Part shown: one piece after another, positions 26,542-34,282 of the stretch
How positions within the stretch are numbered: position 1 is the stretch's first letter
Layout: each line of letters opens with the position of its first letter
The notes under the pieces: generated by a model
Seen by the model: the letters and a program-made list of their open reading frames with translations, nothing else
Told to the model about the DNA's origin: nothing
Database searches by the model: none
DNA from: Bin87 sp965116565
GTDB taxonomy: Bacteria; Chloroflexota; Dehalococcoidia; Lucifugimonadales; UBA3495
Length of the DNA stretch: 64,000 bases
Reading direction: 5' to 3'
NCBI GenBank assembly: GCA_965116565.1
Contig: OZ220699.1
Location: forward strand, 3,348,001 to 3,412,000
Made by a program: the position numbers and the translations under genes

Positions 26542-27179
26542 TCCTGTTTCTGCGCGGCAATCTCTACCGCCCGCGCCAGGTCCTCGGGCCGGTTTACGTA
26601 GTAAAAGCTCAACAACTCGGGGTCGAATCGGCGCGCCTCGTCCTCATCCACGTACCGGACCTGTACCGCGTCCAGGATCCCGCCGCTTTCAAACGCCGGC
26701 TCGCAAACGTTCCAAAATGGCGGGGACGCATCGCCGCGAATAAACCGCGCGAGTCGGCTCCGGTCGCCCCCGATCACCGGGACCACCGCATCAACCCCAT
26801 CCCCCAGCCCAACCATGTGCCGTAACAGTTCCCCCGACAGGAACGGCATGTCGCACGTAACCGCCAGTGCCCACTCGTTCCGCGCCGCCTCAACCTCCGT
26901 GTAAATCCCTCCCAGCGTTCATAACCCGGGCACCGTGTCAACCACCAGGCGGTCCGGAATATCCTCCGGCGCCCTCTCCATCTGGCCCTCATCCGCCACC
27001 ACCATCACCACGTCATCCGCTCAGACCGTCTCAATCGCTCTCCTAACCGCCCGCCGCAGCAGAGTCTCACCGCCCAACGGCACCAACGCCTTGTTGCGCC
27101 CCAACCGCCGGCCGATCTCCCCGGCCAGCACAACCACCGATATGTCAGAGCGTTCAGTCACGCGAACGCAGTCTGGCAT
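26499..27179 (-). pseudogene. mobA: Broken molybdenum cofactor guanylyltransferase (mobA), two in-frame TGA codons
   Basis: A single minus-strand frame encodes a MobA-like protein from ATG 27179 to the stop at 26499. It is interrupted by TGA at 27023-27021 and TGA at 26921-26919. Readable parts include LGRNKALVPLGGETLLRR, VVDTVPGL then (stop) TLGGIYTEVEAARNEW, and VTCDMPFLSGELL, all typical of the family. The nucleotide-binding LAGG-S-R motif has decayed to LAGEIGRR. No frame change is needed, so these are nonsense mutations. The most likely lost codon at the second site is Gly (GGA to TGA). Other genes in the window end in TGA, so recoding is unlikely. Confidence 0.82.
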
Positions 27180-27242
27180 GGGAAATGATTCACGCCCCCG
27201 AAAGTGATACTCTGCGTGCCAGCCGATGACCGGGAGAGAATC

Positions 27243-28370
27243 ATGCCCCGCGCCGCTTTCATCTACGACGACGCCATGAGCCAGCACGTCCTCCGCCAGG
27301 ACCACCCCATGCGGCCCATCCGCCTGCGCCACACCTACGAACTGCTCGACGCTTACGGCGCGTTCGACAGCGATGACTCGCTCCTCGTCCGGCCCACCCT
27401 CGCGGACGAGGCCACCGTCGGCGCGTTCCACTCTCGCGACTACATCGCCGCCGTGCGCACCTTCAGCCTGGGCCTCACCGGCTATCAGCCCCAGCGGTTC
27501 GGATTCGCTCAGGGCGGCGACAACCCAACCTACCCCGGCATGTACGAGGCCGCCATGCTCAGCACCGGCGCGACCGTGGCCGCCGCCCGCATGGTCGCCG
27601 ACGGCGACGTCCAGGCCGCGTTCAACATCAGCGGAGGTCTTCATCACGCTGCCGCCCGCAACGCCAGCGGGTTCTGCGTGTTCAACGACCCCGTCGTCGC
27701 CATCCACTACCTGCTCAATCGCGGCCTTCGCGTGGCCTACGTGGACATCGACGCCCACCATGGCGACGGCGTCCAGGACGCCTTCTACAACGACCCCCGT
27801 GTCCTCACCATCTCCGTCCACGAGTCGGGACGCTACCTGTTCCCCGGCACCGGTTTCGCCGGCGAAGTGGGCGACGGCGACGGCGTGGGCTATGCCGTCA
27901 ACCTGCCTCTCTATCCCTACACCGACGACGAGATTTACCTCGACGCCTTCGAGTCCGTCGTCCCGCCCCTCATCAGCGCCTTCGCCCCCGACGTCCTGCT
28001 CACCCAGCTTGGCATCGATTCGTACCACACCGACCCGCTCACCCACCTGCAGGTCACCAGCCGCGGATTCATCGCCGCCGTCACGCGATTGGGCGGCCTC
28101 GGCTATCCGTGGCTCGCCACCGGCGGCGGCGGGTACGACATCGGCGCGGTGGCCCGCTGCTGGACCCTCGCCTATGGCGTCATGTGTGGCGCCGACTGGC
28201 CCGACCGCATCCCGACCCAGGCCACCGAGCGCCTGGGCCGCACCGTCCTGCGCGACACTGAGATTCCCGAGATACCCGACCACATCCGCGCCGACGCCCG
28301 CGCCCTTGCCGCCGAAAGCGTGGCGGCCATCAAAGACGCGGTGTTCCCCGTTCACGGGTTGAGCGCATAG
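27243..28370 (+). CDS. AcuC-type class II histone-deacetylase family protein
   Basis: This is a zinc-dependent deacetylase of the HDAC/AcuC/APAH superfamily. Metal and catalytic motifs are seen in GGLHHAAARNASGFCVFND (tandem His), VDIDAHHGDGVQDAF (Asp-x-His ligands), and LGIDSYHTDPL (third ligand), with GGGGYD at the end of the domain. The length of 375 residues fits. The ATG at 27243 has GGGAGA upstream. The frame opens 13 codons earlier without support. The gene converges on trmI with a 19-base overlap. It could act on acetylated proteins or small amines. Confidence 0.88.
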   Translation: MPRAAFIYDDAMSQHVLRQDHPMRPIRLRHTYELLDAYGAFDSDDSLLVRPTLADEATVGAFHSRDYIAAVRTFSLGLTGYQPQRFGFAQGGDNPTYPGMYEAAMLSTGATVAAARMVADGDVQAAFNISGGLHHAAARNASGFCVFNDPVVAIHYLLNRGLRVAYVDIDAHHGDGVQDAFYNDPRVLTISVHESGRYLFPGTGFAGEVGDGDGVGYAVNLPLYPYTDDEIYLDAFESVVPPLISAFAPDVLLTQLGIDSYHTDPLTHLQVTSRGFIAAVTRLGGLGYPWLATGGGGYDIGAVARCWTLAYGVMCGADWPDRIPTQATERLGRTVLRDTEIPEIPDHIRADARALAAESVAAIKDAVFPVHGLSA

Positions 28371-29209
28371 CCCTGCCGGCCCGGCGGCACGCATCGCACC
28401 GCCGTCGTGATGAACCCGCTGTGCGCCACCATCCGATGCGCCGGCCGCACGCTCCGCCGCGTGACGTTCCAGCCCCGCAGCATCGTCTCAGCCGTCTCGA
28501 TGCGCGCGTACCGGCCGTCGTCCTGCAGCGCGTTGACCAATTCGTGCACCTGCAGCACGGTCGGCAGGAAGCACAGCAGAATGCCGCCGGTGTGCAGGGC
28601 GTCGGCGGCGGCGTCCAGGATCCGCCACGGCTCCGGCAGGTCCAGCACCACCCGGTCCACGTCCGCTTCCGCAATTCCCTCGGCGATGTCGCCGACCTTC
28701 ACCGACCAATGCGACGTATCGGGAATGACCGAATGCACGTTGGATTTGGCTTTCGCCACCACCGCTTCGTTTATTTCGTAGGACACCAAACGCCCGGTCG
28801 GCCCGACCGCCCGCAGCAATCCGGTCGTCAGCGCCCCCGACCCCAGCCCCGCCTCCACCACCGTCGCCCCCGGGAATATGTCCGCCATCGACACGATGTT
28901 GCCCAGGTCCTTGGCGTAGATCACCTGCGGCCCGCGCGGCATCAACCGCACGTAGTCGCCCAGCGTCGGACGGATCCCCAGCAGCACGTGCCCGCGACTC
29001 GTCTTGTACCACCCGCCCACCGGTTGCCCGATCACCTCCTCGTGCGGAATGAACCCCAGGTGGCAGTGAAACTCCTTCCCTTCGGTCAGGGTCTGCAGAT
29101 AGGCGCGCCCCTTGCGGTCAAGGAACAACGCCAACTCGTCCGCCAGGAACCGGTTGCTGCTGGCTGCGTCATCGCCGGCATTGGTCCCGGCATCGTTTGC
29201 GGTGGTCAT
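28352..29209 (-). CDS. trmI: tRNA (adenine-58-N1)-methyltransferase
   Basis: This SAM-dependent enzyme methylates A58 in the T loop of tRNAs. The N-terminal beta domain (LFLDRKGRAYLQTLTEGKEF, HLGFIPHEEVIG) leads to PTLGDYVRLMPRGPQVIYAKD, the family's signature region, and to the Rossmann motif VVEAGLGSGALTTGLLRAVG. VDRVVLDLPEPW is the catalytic-region motif. The length of 285 residues is normal. Its start is only 20 bases from the divergent DUF2203 gene. Confidence 0.92.
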   Translation of the reverse strand: MTTANDAGTNAGDDAASSNRFLADELALFLDRKGRAYLQTLTEGKEFHCHLGFIPHEEVIGQPVGGWYKTSRGHVLLGIRPTLGDYVRLMPRGPQVIYAKDLGNIVSMADIFPGATVVEAGLGSGALTTGLLRAVGPTGRLVSYEINEAVVAKAKSNVHSVIPDTSHWSVKVGDIAEGIAEADVDRVVLDLPEPWRILDAAADALHTGGILLCFLPTVLQVHELVNALQDDGRYARIETAETMLRGWNVTRRSVRPAHRMVAHSGFITTAVRCVPPGRQGYALNP

Positions 29210-29229
29210 TGCTGTATTATACAGACGCC

Positions 29230-29628
29230 ATGATGGAGCGTCTGTTCACATACGATGAAGCCAACGACCTGGTGCCGTGGCTTGAGGAACGCTTCGCCGC
29301 CATGCAGCCGCTGCGCGACCAACTCGTCGATCAGCAGGACAACCTGCTCGGACTGCTCCGCCGCCGTCGCAGCAACGGCCACTCCAGCAGCGAGGAGGAA
29401 ATCGCCGCTGCCGAATCCGACGTCACCCGCCTCACCCGCCGGTTGCAGGACGCGGTCAAGGAGATCACCGACCGCGGTATCCAGGTGCGCGACATTGGCC
29501 GAGGCCTCGTGGACTTCCCCTCAAACCGCGAGGGCGAAACCGTCTACCTCTGCTGGCAGCGCGGCGAGCCCTCCATCGACTGGTGGCACCCCACCAACAC
29601 CGGCTTCGCCGGCCGCCGCCGGCTGTAG
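29230..29628 (+). CDS. DUF2203 family protein
   Basis: This small helical protein of 132 residues has the DUF2203 hallmarks: ERLFTYDEANDLVPWLEERF at the start, a long central helix pair, GIQVRDIGRGLVDFPSNREGETVYLCWQRGEP, and WWHPTNTGFAGRR at the end. The function of the family is unknown. The start is ATG 29230 or the adjacent ATG 29233. There is no ribosome binding site, and a TATACA box ends 7 bases before the ATG, so the mRNA may be leaderless. It diverges from trmI. Confidence 0.85.
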   Translation: MMERLFTYDEANDLVPWLEERFAAMQPLRDQLVDQQDNLLGLLRRRRSNGHSSSEEEIAAAESDVTRLTRRLQDAVKEITDRGIQVRDIGRGLVDFPSNREGETVYLCWQRGEPSIDWWHPTNTGFAGRRRL

Positions 29629-29648
29629 GTTGGGGCGGGCAGCCGGCA

Positions 29649-29779
29649 ATGTAAGTTTGTGCATCATTTATTACATGGCCTTCCTATTGATGTAACCAAC
29701 CTTACATCGCCTATCAAGCGATATAAGTTTTTAAGACGAAATTTACATCTGGGTCGGTACAATGTAAAATCCTTTACAT
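29649..29779. promoter_or_regulatory. Cluster of seven ATGTAA/TTACAT half-sites forming palindromic operators
   Basis: Exact ATGTAA occurs at 29649, 29690 and 29762, and its complement TTACAT at 29671, 29702, 29743 and 29774. Two perfect inverted repeats with 6-base spacers result: ATGTAACCAACCTTACAT (29690-29707) and ATGTAAAATCCTTTACAT (29762-29779). A third, wider pair is 29649/29671. The cluster ends 37 bases before the Fic start and touches its candidate -35 box. It is likely an operator region, and the binding protein is unknown. Confidence 0.6.
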
Positions 29780-29807
29780 TGCGACGCTCAATGCAAGCGT
29801 GTTATGG
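29779..29807 (+). promoter_or_regulatory. Candidate promoter of the Fic gene
   Basis: TTGCGA at 29779-29784 is followed after 17 bases by TTATGG at 29802-29807. The -35 box shares a base with the second palindrome. A transcript from here would start about at the ATG. This is inferred only. Confidence 0.3.
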
Positions 29808-29816
29808 GCAAAAGCA

Positions 29817-30989
29817 ATGCGAGAATCGGATTTTACCTCAGACAGTCCCGGTCGCCTGGTCGCCGCCGATGTACTCGACGGCAGCTATATGCCGGCCTTC
29901 GTGCCGGATCCTTTGCCACCGCCAATTGATTGGAACTGCGAAACCGTAAGGCTGTTGTCCAACGCGGACCGCGCCTTGAGCGGGTTGAATGGACGCGCTG
30001 CAGCTTTACCTAACCACTACCTGCTGCTCCAACCGCTGACGGCTCGCGAAGCCGTAGCGTCAAGTGGCATCGAAGGCACAACGTCAAATCTTGCCGAGCT
30101 TTACCAGTTTCAGCTCGACGGCATAACCCGGGATCGCGACGACGCCGAGGAGTTGGACAATCACGTCAAAGCAATGCAATTTGGCTTGGAGCGGTTACAA
30201 CGGCTGCCGATGAGTTTGCGCCTGCTCCGTGAAGTCCACCAGGTACTGATGTCAGGAGTCAGAGGCAGTTCGCGTCGGCCGGGGGAGTTCAGAACCGGGC
30301 AAGTAATCATCGGCGGCGGGCGCGGCATTCAGCACGCCCGTTACGTGCCGCCGCCTCATGCTGAAATGATGCCGGCCCTGCACGAGCTGGAGCGGTTCCT
30401 GCATTCCGACAGCAGGATTCCATTACTGGCGCAAGTAGCCCTGATCCATTATCAGTTCGAGGCCATCCATCCTTTCGAGGACGGCAACGGCCGCACTGGA
30501 CGCCTGCTGATAACCTTGCTGCTCTGCGATCGCGGCTATCTGGCGAATCCCTGGCTCTACATCAGCGACTATTTCCTGACGTATCGGCGGGAGTACATGG
30601 ATTTGCTGCTGGGCGTCAGCTTACGGGGGGAATGGGAGTTGTGGCTGCAATTCTTTCTGATGGCAGTGGCTACGGTTGCCGACGACGCCATGCTCCGAGT
30701 GGACAAATTACTGGCAGTACGCGCGGACTACCAGGAAAGAGTGAGCAGCCTCAGAACCGCCGGGGTAGCGTTCCGATTGATCGATGCTCTCTTTGAGCAG
30801 CCTTATACTACTGGCCGGCGCGTTCAACACATTTTGGAGAGTTCCCACCAATCAGCCCGCAGCCACATCCTGCGGCTCGTGGATGCGAAAATACTGACCC
30901 AAGTTGAGCGACGTGGCCCGACACAGCTCTACGTCGCCCAGGGCATCCTCAGCGCCATCGCCGAAGAACCCCACTTCAACGACTTCTGA
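29817..30989 (+). CDS. Fic family AMP-transferase with C-terminal winged helix
   Basis: Fic proteins usually transfer AMP from ATP to target hydroxyls. The catalytic motif HPFEDGNGRTGR is intact. The N-terminal inhibitory helix motif is present as SSGIEGT (S-xxx-E-G), which marks a class II, self-inhibited enzyme. An N-terminal Fic_N-like region precedes it. The C-terminus (RVQHILESSHQSARSHILRL, then TQVERRGPTQLY) reads as a winged helix-turn-helix domain, suggesting DNA binding. The ATG at 29817 is preferred to a GTG six codons upstream. It lies in an AT-richer patch behind palindromic sites, so autoregulation is plausible. The 3' end overlaps the protease gene. Confidence 0.9.
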   Translation: MRESDFTSDSPGRLVAADVLDGSYMPAFVPDPLPPPIDWNCETVRLLSNADRALSGLNGRAAALPNHYLLLQPLTAREAVASSGIEGTTSNLAELYQFQLDGITRDRDDAEELDNHVKAMQFGLERLQRLPMSLRLLREVHQVLMSGVRGSSRRPGEFRTGQVIIGGGRGIQHARYVPPPHAEMMPALHELERFLHSDSRIPLLAQVALIHYQFEAIHPFEDGNGRTGRLLITLLLCDRGYLANPWLYISDYFLTYRREYMDLLLGVSLRGEWELWLQFFLMAVATVADDAMLRVDKLLAVRADYQERVSSLRTAGVAFRLIDALFEQPYTTGRRVQHILESSHQSARSHILRLVDAKILTQVERRGPTQLYVAQGILSAIAEEPHFNDF

Positions 30990-31734
30990 TCTCCCCCAGC
31001 GCCGCCCGGATCTCGTCCGCGTGCACCGCGTAAAAAGTCCCCACCACCGTTTGACCCTCATCCGTCCGCCGCGCCGCCGCCCGTACCATCCCGATCACCG
31101 CGCCGTCCGCATTCACCACCGGCCCTCCGCTATCCCCCGGATCAATCGCCGCGTCCATCTCAAGGTTCCGCCCGTAGCTGTCCGGCCCAAAGTTGGTGAT
31201 CTGCGACAGTATCCCCGCGTTGGCCTTCGGCGACCCCACCGTGCCCTCCCGCTTGACCCCGCTGCTGGAATACCCCAGCGCCAGCAGCGTCGTGGCCACA
31301 TCGTCAATGCCAGCGTCCCCCAGCGGCAGCGGTCTGGCGTCCGCCTCCAACTCGGCGTCAACGTCGTAGCGCAGCAGCGCCACGTCCCGCCGCTCGTCGA
31401 TCCCCTCCACCGTGGCAATGAACGTCGGCGCCGTCGCCTGCCGCACAATCATCTCCTCCCGTCCCGACACCACGTGCGCCACCGTGACGATCAGGCCCGG
31501 CTCCAGCAGCCATCCGGTGCCGTGCTGCCCATCCGTAGGGTCAATGTAGAAAACCGACGTCCGCGTATCCCGGTAAAGCCCGCTCAAATCCGGCGCAGCC
31601 GATGACGCCACCGCCGTCGCCACCGCGCGCTCAACCCTCGCATCCACATCGGCGCCATTAACGCAACCGACGGCGGCCAGGACCAACCCGACCGCCGCCA
31701 TTAGCCACACCCATGAAGCGGGAATGCGTAGCAT
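30976..31734 (-). CDS. Trypsin-like serine protease, probable lipoprotein
   Basis: The N-terminus has a hydrophobic signal ending in the lipobox-like AAVGC, so lipid attachment to the membrane outer face is likely. The chymotrypsin-type triad is visible as His in VTVAHVV, Asp in ERRDVALLRYD and Ser in DPGDSGGPVV. No PDZ domain is present. At 252 residues it is a compact S1 protease. Its gene converges on Fic with a 14-base overlap and precedes nothing obvious in the same transcript except the aldehyde dehydrogenase upstream (20-base gap). Targets are unknown. Confidence 0.87.
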   Translation of the reverse strand: MLRIPASWVWLMAAVGLVLAAVGCVNGADVDARVERAVATAVASSAAPDLSGLYRDTRTSVFYIDPTDGQHGTGWLLEPGLIVTVAHVVSGREEMIVRQATAPTFIATVEGIDERRDVALLRYDVDAELEADARPLPLGDAGIDDVATTLLALGYSSSGVKREGTVGSPKANAGILSQITNFGPDSYGRNLEMDAAIDPGDSGGPVVNADGAVIGMVRAAARRTDEGQTVVGTFYAVHADEIRAALGEIRSR

Positions 31735-31754
31735 AGCCCGCAGACGAAAATCTG

Positions 31755-33251
31755 CTAGATGAACCGCGCCTGCGCCCGTGCCTCGTCCGCGTAGTCGATG
31801 TAAACGGTGATCACCTCGCTGAAGAAGTCCACCGCCTCAACGCCCTGCTCCCGTTGCCCGACACCCGACGCCTTCAGGCCGCCAAACGGCAGGTGCACCT
31901 CGCCGCCCAGCGTGGGCGCGTTCACGTGCACCATCCCCGCGTCCACCGTATTGATGTAGCGGAACGCCCGCGGGATGTCCCGCGTGTACACCGACGACGA
32001 CAGCCCGAACTTCACGCTGTTGGAAATCTCCACCGCGTGCTCCAGGTCCCGCGCACGGAACACCGTCAGCACCGGCCCGAAGATCTCCTCCTTGGCAATC
32101 CGCATGTCGGGCGAAACATCGGTGAAGATGGTCGGCTCAACGTACCACCCCTCGTCATAAATCCCGCCGCTCAGCGTGCGCCCGCCGAACGCCAGCGTCG
32201 CCCCCTCGTCCCGGCCCGTGCTGATGTAGTCCGACACGGTCCGCTGCTGCGACTCGCTGGACAGCGGGCTCACGTCGATCCCGTCCTCCATCCCGTCGCC
32301 AATCGTGAGCGCCGACGTGCGTTCGATCAACTGCTGCATGAACTCGTCATACACCCCGTCCTCCACGATCACCCGGCTGGTGGCCGTGCACCGCTGGCCC
32401 GTGGACCCGAACGCCCCCTGCACGATGCCGCCCAGCGCCTTGTCCAGATCGGCGTCGGCCAGCAGGATCACCGCGTTCTTGCCGCCCATCTCCGCCTGCA
32501 CCTTCTTCAGCAGCGACGCGCCCCGCGTGTACAGGTCCGTCCCGATCTCCGTGCTGCCCGTGAACGATATCCCCGACACGTCCGGCGATTCCACCAGCGC
32601 TTTGCCCACGCTCCCGCCCGGACCCGTGATCAGGTTGAACACCCCCGGCGGCACGCCGGCTTCCTCGAAAACCTCGGTCAGTTTCACCGCGCACAGCGGC
32701 GTGCTCGACGCCGGCTTGAATACGATGGCGTTGCCGCAGATCAGCGCCGGCGCCATCTTCCACGCCGGAATCGCGATGGGAAAGTTCCACGGCGTGATGA
32801 TGCCAACCACGCCCAGCGGTCGCCGCACCGTGTACGCCACCGTGTTCGGCAACTCCGACGGCGTCGTGTACCCGAACATCCGCCGGCCCTCGCCCGCCGC
32901 GTACTCCATGATATTCATGGCCCGCTTGACCTCGCCCCGGGCGTCGGGCAGCGGCTTGCCCTCTTCCTCGGTGATGGTCCGCGCGATCTCCTCGCCGCGC
33001 CGTTCCATGATCTCCAGCGCCTTGAAGAGCACCTGCGCCCGCACCGGCGCCGGCGTGTCGGCCCAGCCCTCCGCCGCATCGGACGCGGCGGCCACGGCGC
33101 GCAGCGTGTCCTCGGGATTCGACAGCTGAAAATGCCCCAGCAGCCGGTCCTTGTGCGCCGGATTGTAAACGGAGTAAGTGCGCCCCGAATCGGAGGGCGT
33201 CCACTCCCCGTTGATGAAATTCAGGTGAGTCTTGACGTCGGCGGTGGTCAT
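31755..33251 (-). CDS. NAD(P)-dependent aldehyde dehydrogenase
   Basis: This is a 498-residue ALDH-superfamily enzyme that oxidises an aldehyde to the acid. The nucleotide-binding and catalytic motifs are ITPWNFPIAIPAWKMAPAL, FKPASSTP, SFTGSTEIG, EMGGKNAVILLADADLD (general-base Glu) and GSTGQRCTATSRVIV (nucleophile Cys). KEEIFGPVLTVFR and PFGGLKASGVG complete the family pattern. By sequence feel it is nearest to ketoglutarate-semialdehyde or related non-phosphorylating ALDHs, so the substrate is inferred and uncertain. The ATG is clear. Confidence 0.92.
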   Translation of the reverse strand: MTTADVKTHLNFINGEWTPSDSGRTYSVYNPAHKDRLLGHFQLSNPEDTLRAVAAASDAAEGWADTPAPVRAQVLFKALEIMERRGEEIARTITEEEGKPLPDARGEVKRAMNIMEYAAGEGRRMFGYTTPSELPNTVAYTVRRPLGVVGIITPWNFPIAIPAWKMAPALICGNAIVFKPASSTPLCAVKLTEVFEEAGVPPGVFNLITGPGGSVGKALVESPDVSGISFTGSTEIGTDLYTRGASLLKKVQAEMGGKNAVILLADADLDKALGGIVQGAFGSTGQRCTATSRVIVEDGVYDEFMQQLIERTSALTIGDGMEDGIDVSPLSSESQQRTVSDYISTGRDEGATLAFGGRTLSGGIYDEGWYVEPTIFTDVSPDMRIAKEEIFGPVLTVFRARDLEHAVEISNSVKFGLSSSVYTRDIPRAFRYINTVDAGMVHVNAPTLGGEVHLPFGGLKASGVGQREQGVEAVDFFSEVITVYIDYADEARAQARFI

Positions 33252-33419
33252 CGTAGATCAAAGCTCCTGCTTGCAATCGCATCCGCCCAAAACGAGCGTG
33301 CCAAGCAGAATACTACCGGCGGTAGCCGACGGCAAGCCGTCGGTAGACGGTGGATGCTCGCGGACCAGGATCTTGCTCTTGAAATGATGAGCCAGCAACC
33401 GATACCATAAACAAGGAAT

Positions 33420-33695
33420 ATGGTTCTAATTGAACGACTGCTCTGGGACCCATGGAACGTGGGGCACATTGCTCGACATGGCGTTCGCCCGCAAGAAGTT
33501 GAAGAGGTTCGCCACAGCCCGTTCGTGACGCGAGCCACTTACGGAGACCGAATTTTGCTTATTGGCCGTACTCACGACGAGCGCACGTTGGCAGTAATTC
33601 TCTCACCGACGGAAGATAATAATGAATATTACGTCGTCACCGCGCGCCCAGCCAGCCGCAAGGAACGCCGATTTTACCGGGAGGCAGCAACATGA
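33420..33695 (+). CDS. BrnT-like type II toxin
   Basis: This 91-residue protein has the BrnT pattern. LLWDPWNVGHIARHGVRPQEVEEV is the N-terminal signature (WDP-N-xHI-KHG in the family). GDRILLIGRTHDERTLAVIL and the C-terminal ARPASRKERRFYRE follow. BrnT proteins are RelE-like ribonucleases. The stop overlaps the next start by 4 bases (ATGA), the normal toxin-first BrnTA order. A TTGAAA-N18-TACCAT promoter-like pair lies at 33379-33408, and a CCGACGGC hairpin lies at 33326-33343 in the upstream gap. Confidence 0.85.
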   Translation: MVLIERLLWDPWNVGHIARHGVRPQEVEEVRHSPFVTRATYGDRILLIGRTHDERTLAVILSPTEDNNEYYVVTARPASRKERRFYREAAT

Positions 33696-33955
33696 GCGTT
33701 GAACCCATCCCCGAATTTTCAACACGTGAAGAAGAGGCGGCTTTTTGGGACACCCACGATTTCACCGATTACTGGGATCAACTAAAGCCCATCTCAGTAA
33801 CGTTCGGCGATGATTTGGGTTCTCCCATCGTCATAACCCTGGACGCGGCAACCAGACAACGGGTGTGCAAAGCGGCCCATGACATTGGCGCCGAACCGGA
33901 TGACTTGGTACGTCAATGGATAACAGCCGGCCTCCAGGACTTGGCCGCCGATTGA
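33692..33955 (+). CDS. BrnA/CopG-like antitoxin
   Basis: This 87-residue partner of the upstream toxin begins with IPEFSTREEEAAFWDTHDFTDY, which is the toxin-wrapping N-terminus common to this antitoxin group. It ends in a ribbon-helix-helix-like segment (SPIVITLDAATRQRVCKAAH, then EPDDLVRQWITAGL) that would bind operator DNA. The 4-base overlap implies coupled translation. Autorepression is expected for the family but no operator was identified by eye. Confidence 0.82.
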   Translation: MSVEPIPEFSTREEEAAFWDTHDFTDYWDQLKPISVTFGDDLGSPIVITLDAATRQRVCKAAHDIGAEPDDLVRQWITAGLQDLAAD

Positions 33956-34115
33956 AAGACGCAGCGGCCTTTCAAGTAATGTTCCGTCCTACCCCAATCT
34001 AGCGCGGCATCTGGTCAATGTCTGCGGTAGGCTGATCGCACTGTGGGACCCTGGCTAACGCTCGACGCTTGCGCTCTGCCCCCTCACACACGGTTTCTTT
34101 CGCTTTGCTTTCCGC

Positions 34116-34235
34116 CTAACTCGGGTTCTCAAGTGCCTCGACCGTCAGCAGCACCACCGTGTCGCCCGTCAGGTCGAGAGGTTCCACCAGGGTAATTACT
34201 CCGTTGGCCTATCTAACCCAGATGGTTCTGGTCAT
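34116..34235 (-). pseudogene. Remnant of a small DUF104-like antitoxin gene
   Basis: From ATG 34235 the frame reads MTRTIWVR, then TAG at codon 9, then ANGVITLVEPLDLTGDTVV with a stop at codon 40. This resembles the start of DUF104/AF2212-type antitoxins (a short beta hairpin rich in V and E). It sits between a toxin-antitoxin pair and a restriction gene. The match is short, so the call is tentative. Nothing else was seen in the 33956-34282 gap. Confidence 0.35.
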
Positions 34236-34282
34236 TTCCCGCCTTCCTGTGCAGTGACGGTTCCCGCACATGTGCGATCCAA

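Noticed and set aside
26919..27023. TGA codons in mobA as selenocysteine or tryptophan recoding
   Set aside because: TGA is used as the stop of many genes here, no selenocysteine element is evident, and the family has no conserved Sec or Trp at these positions.
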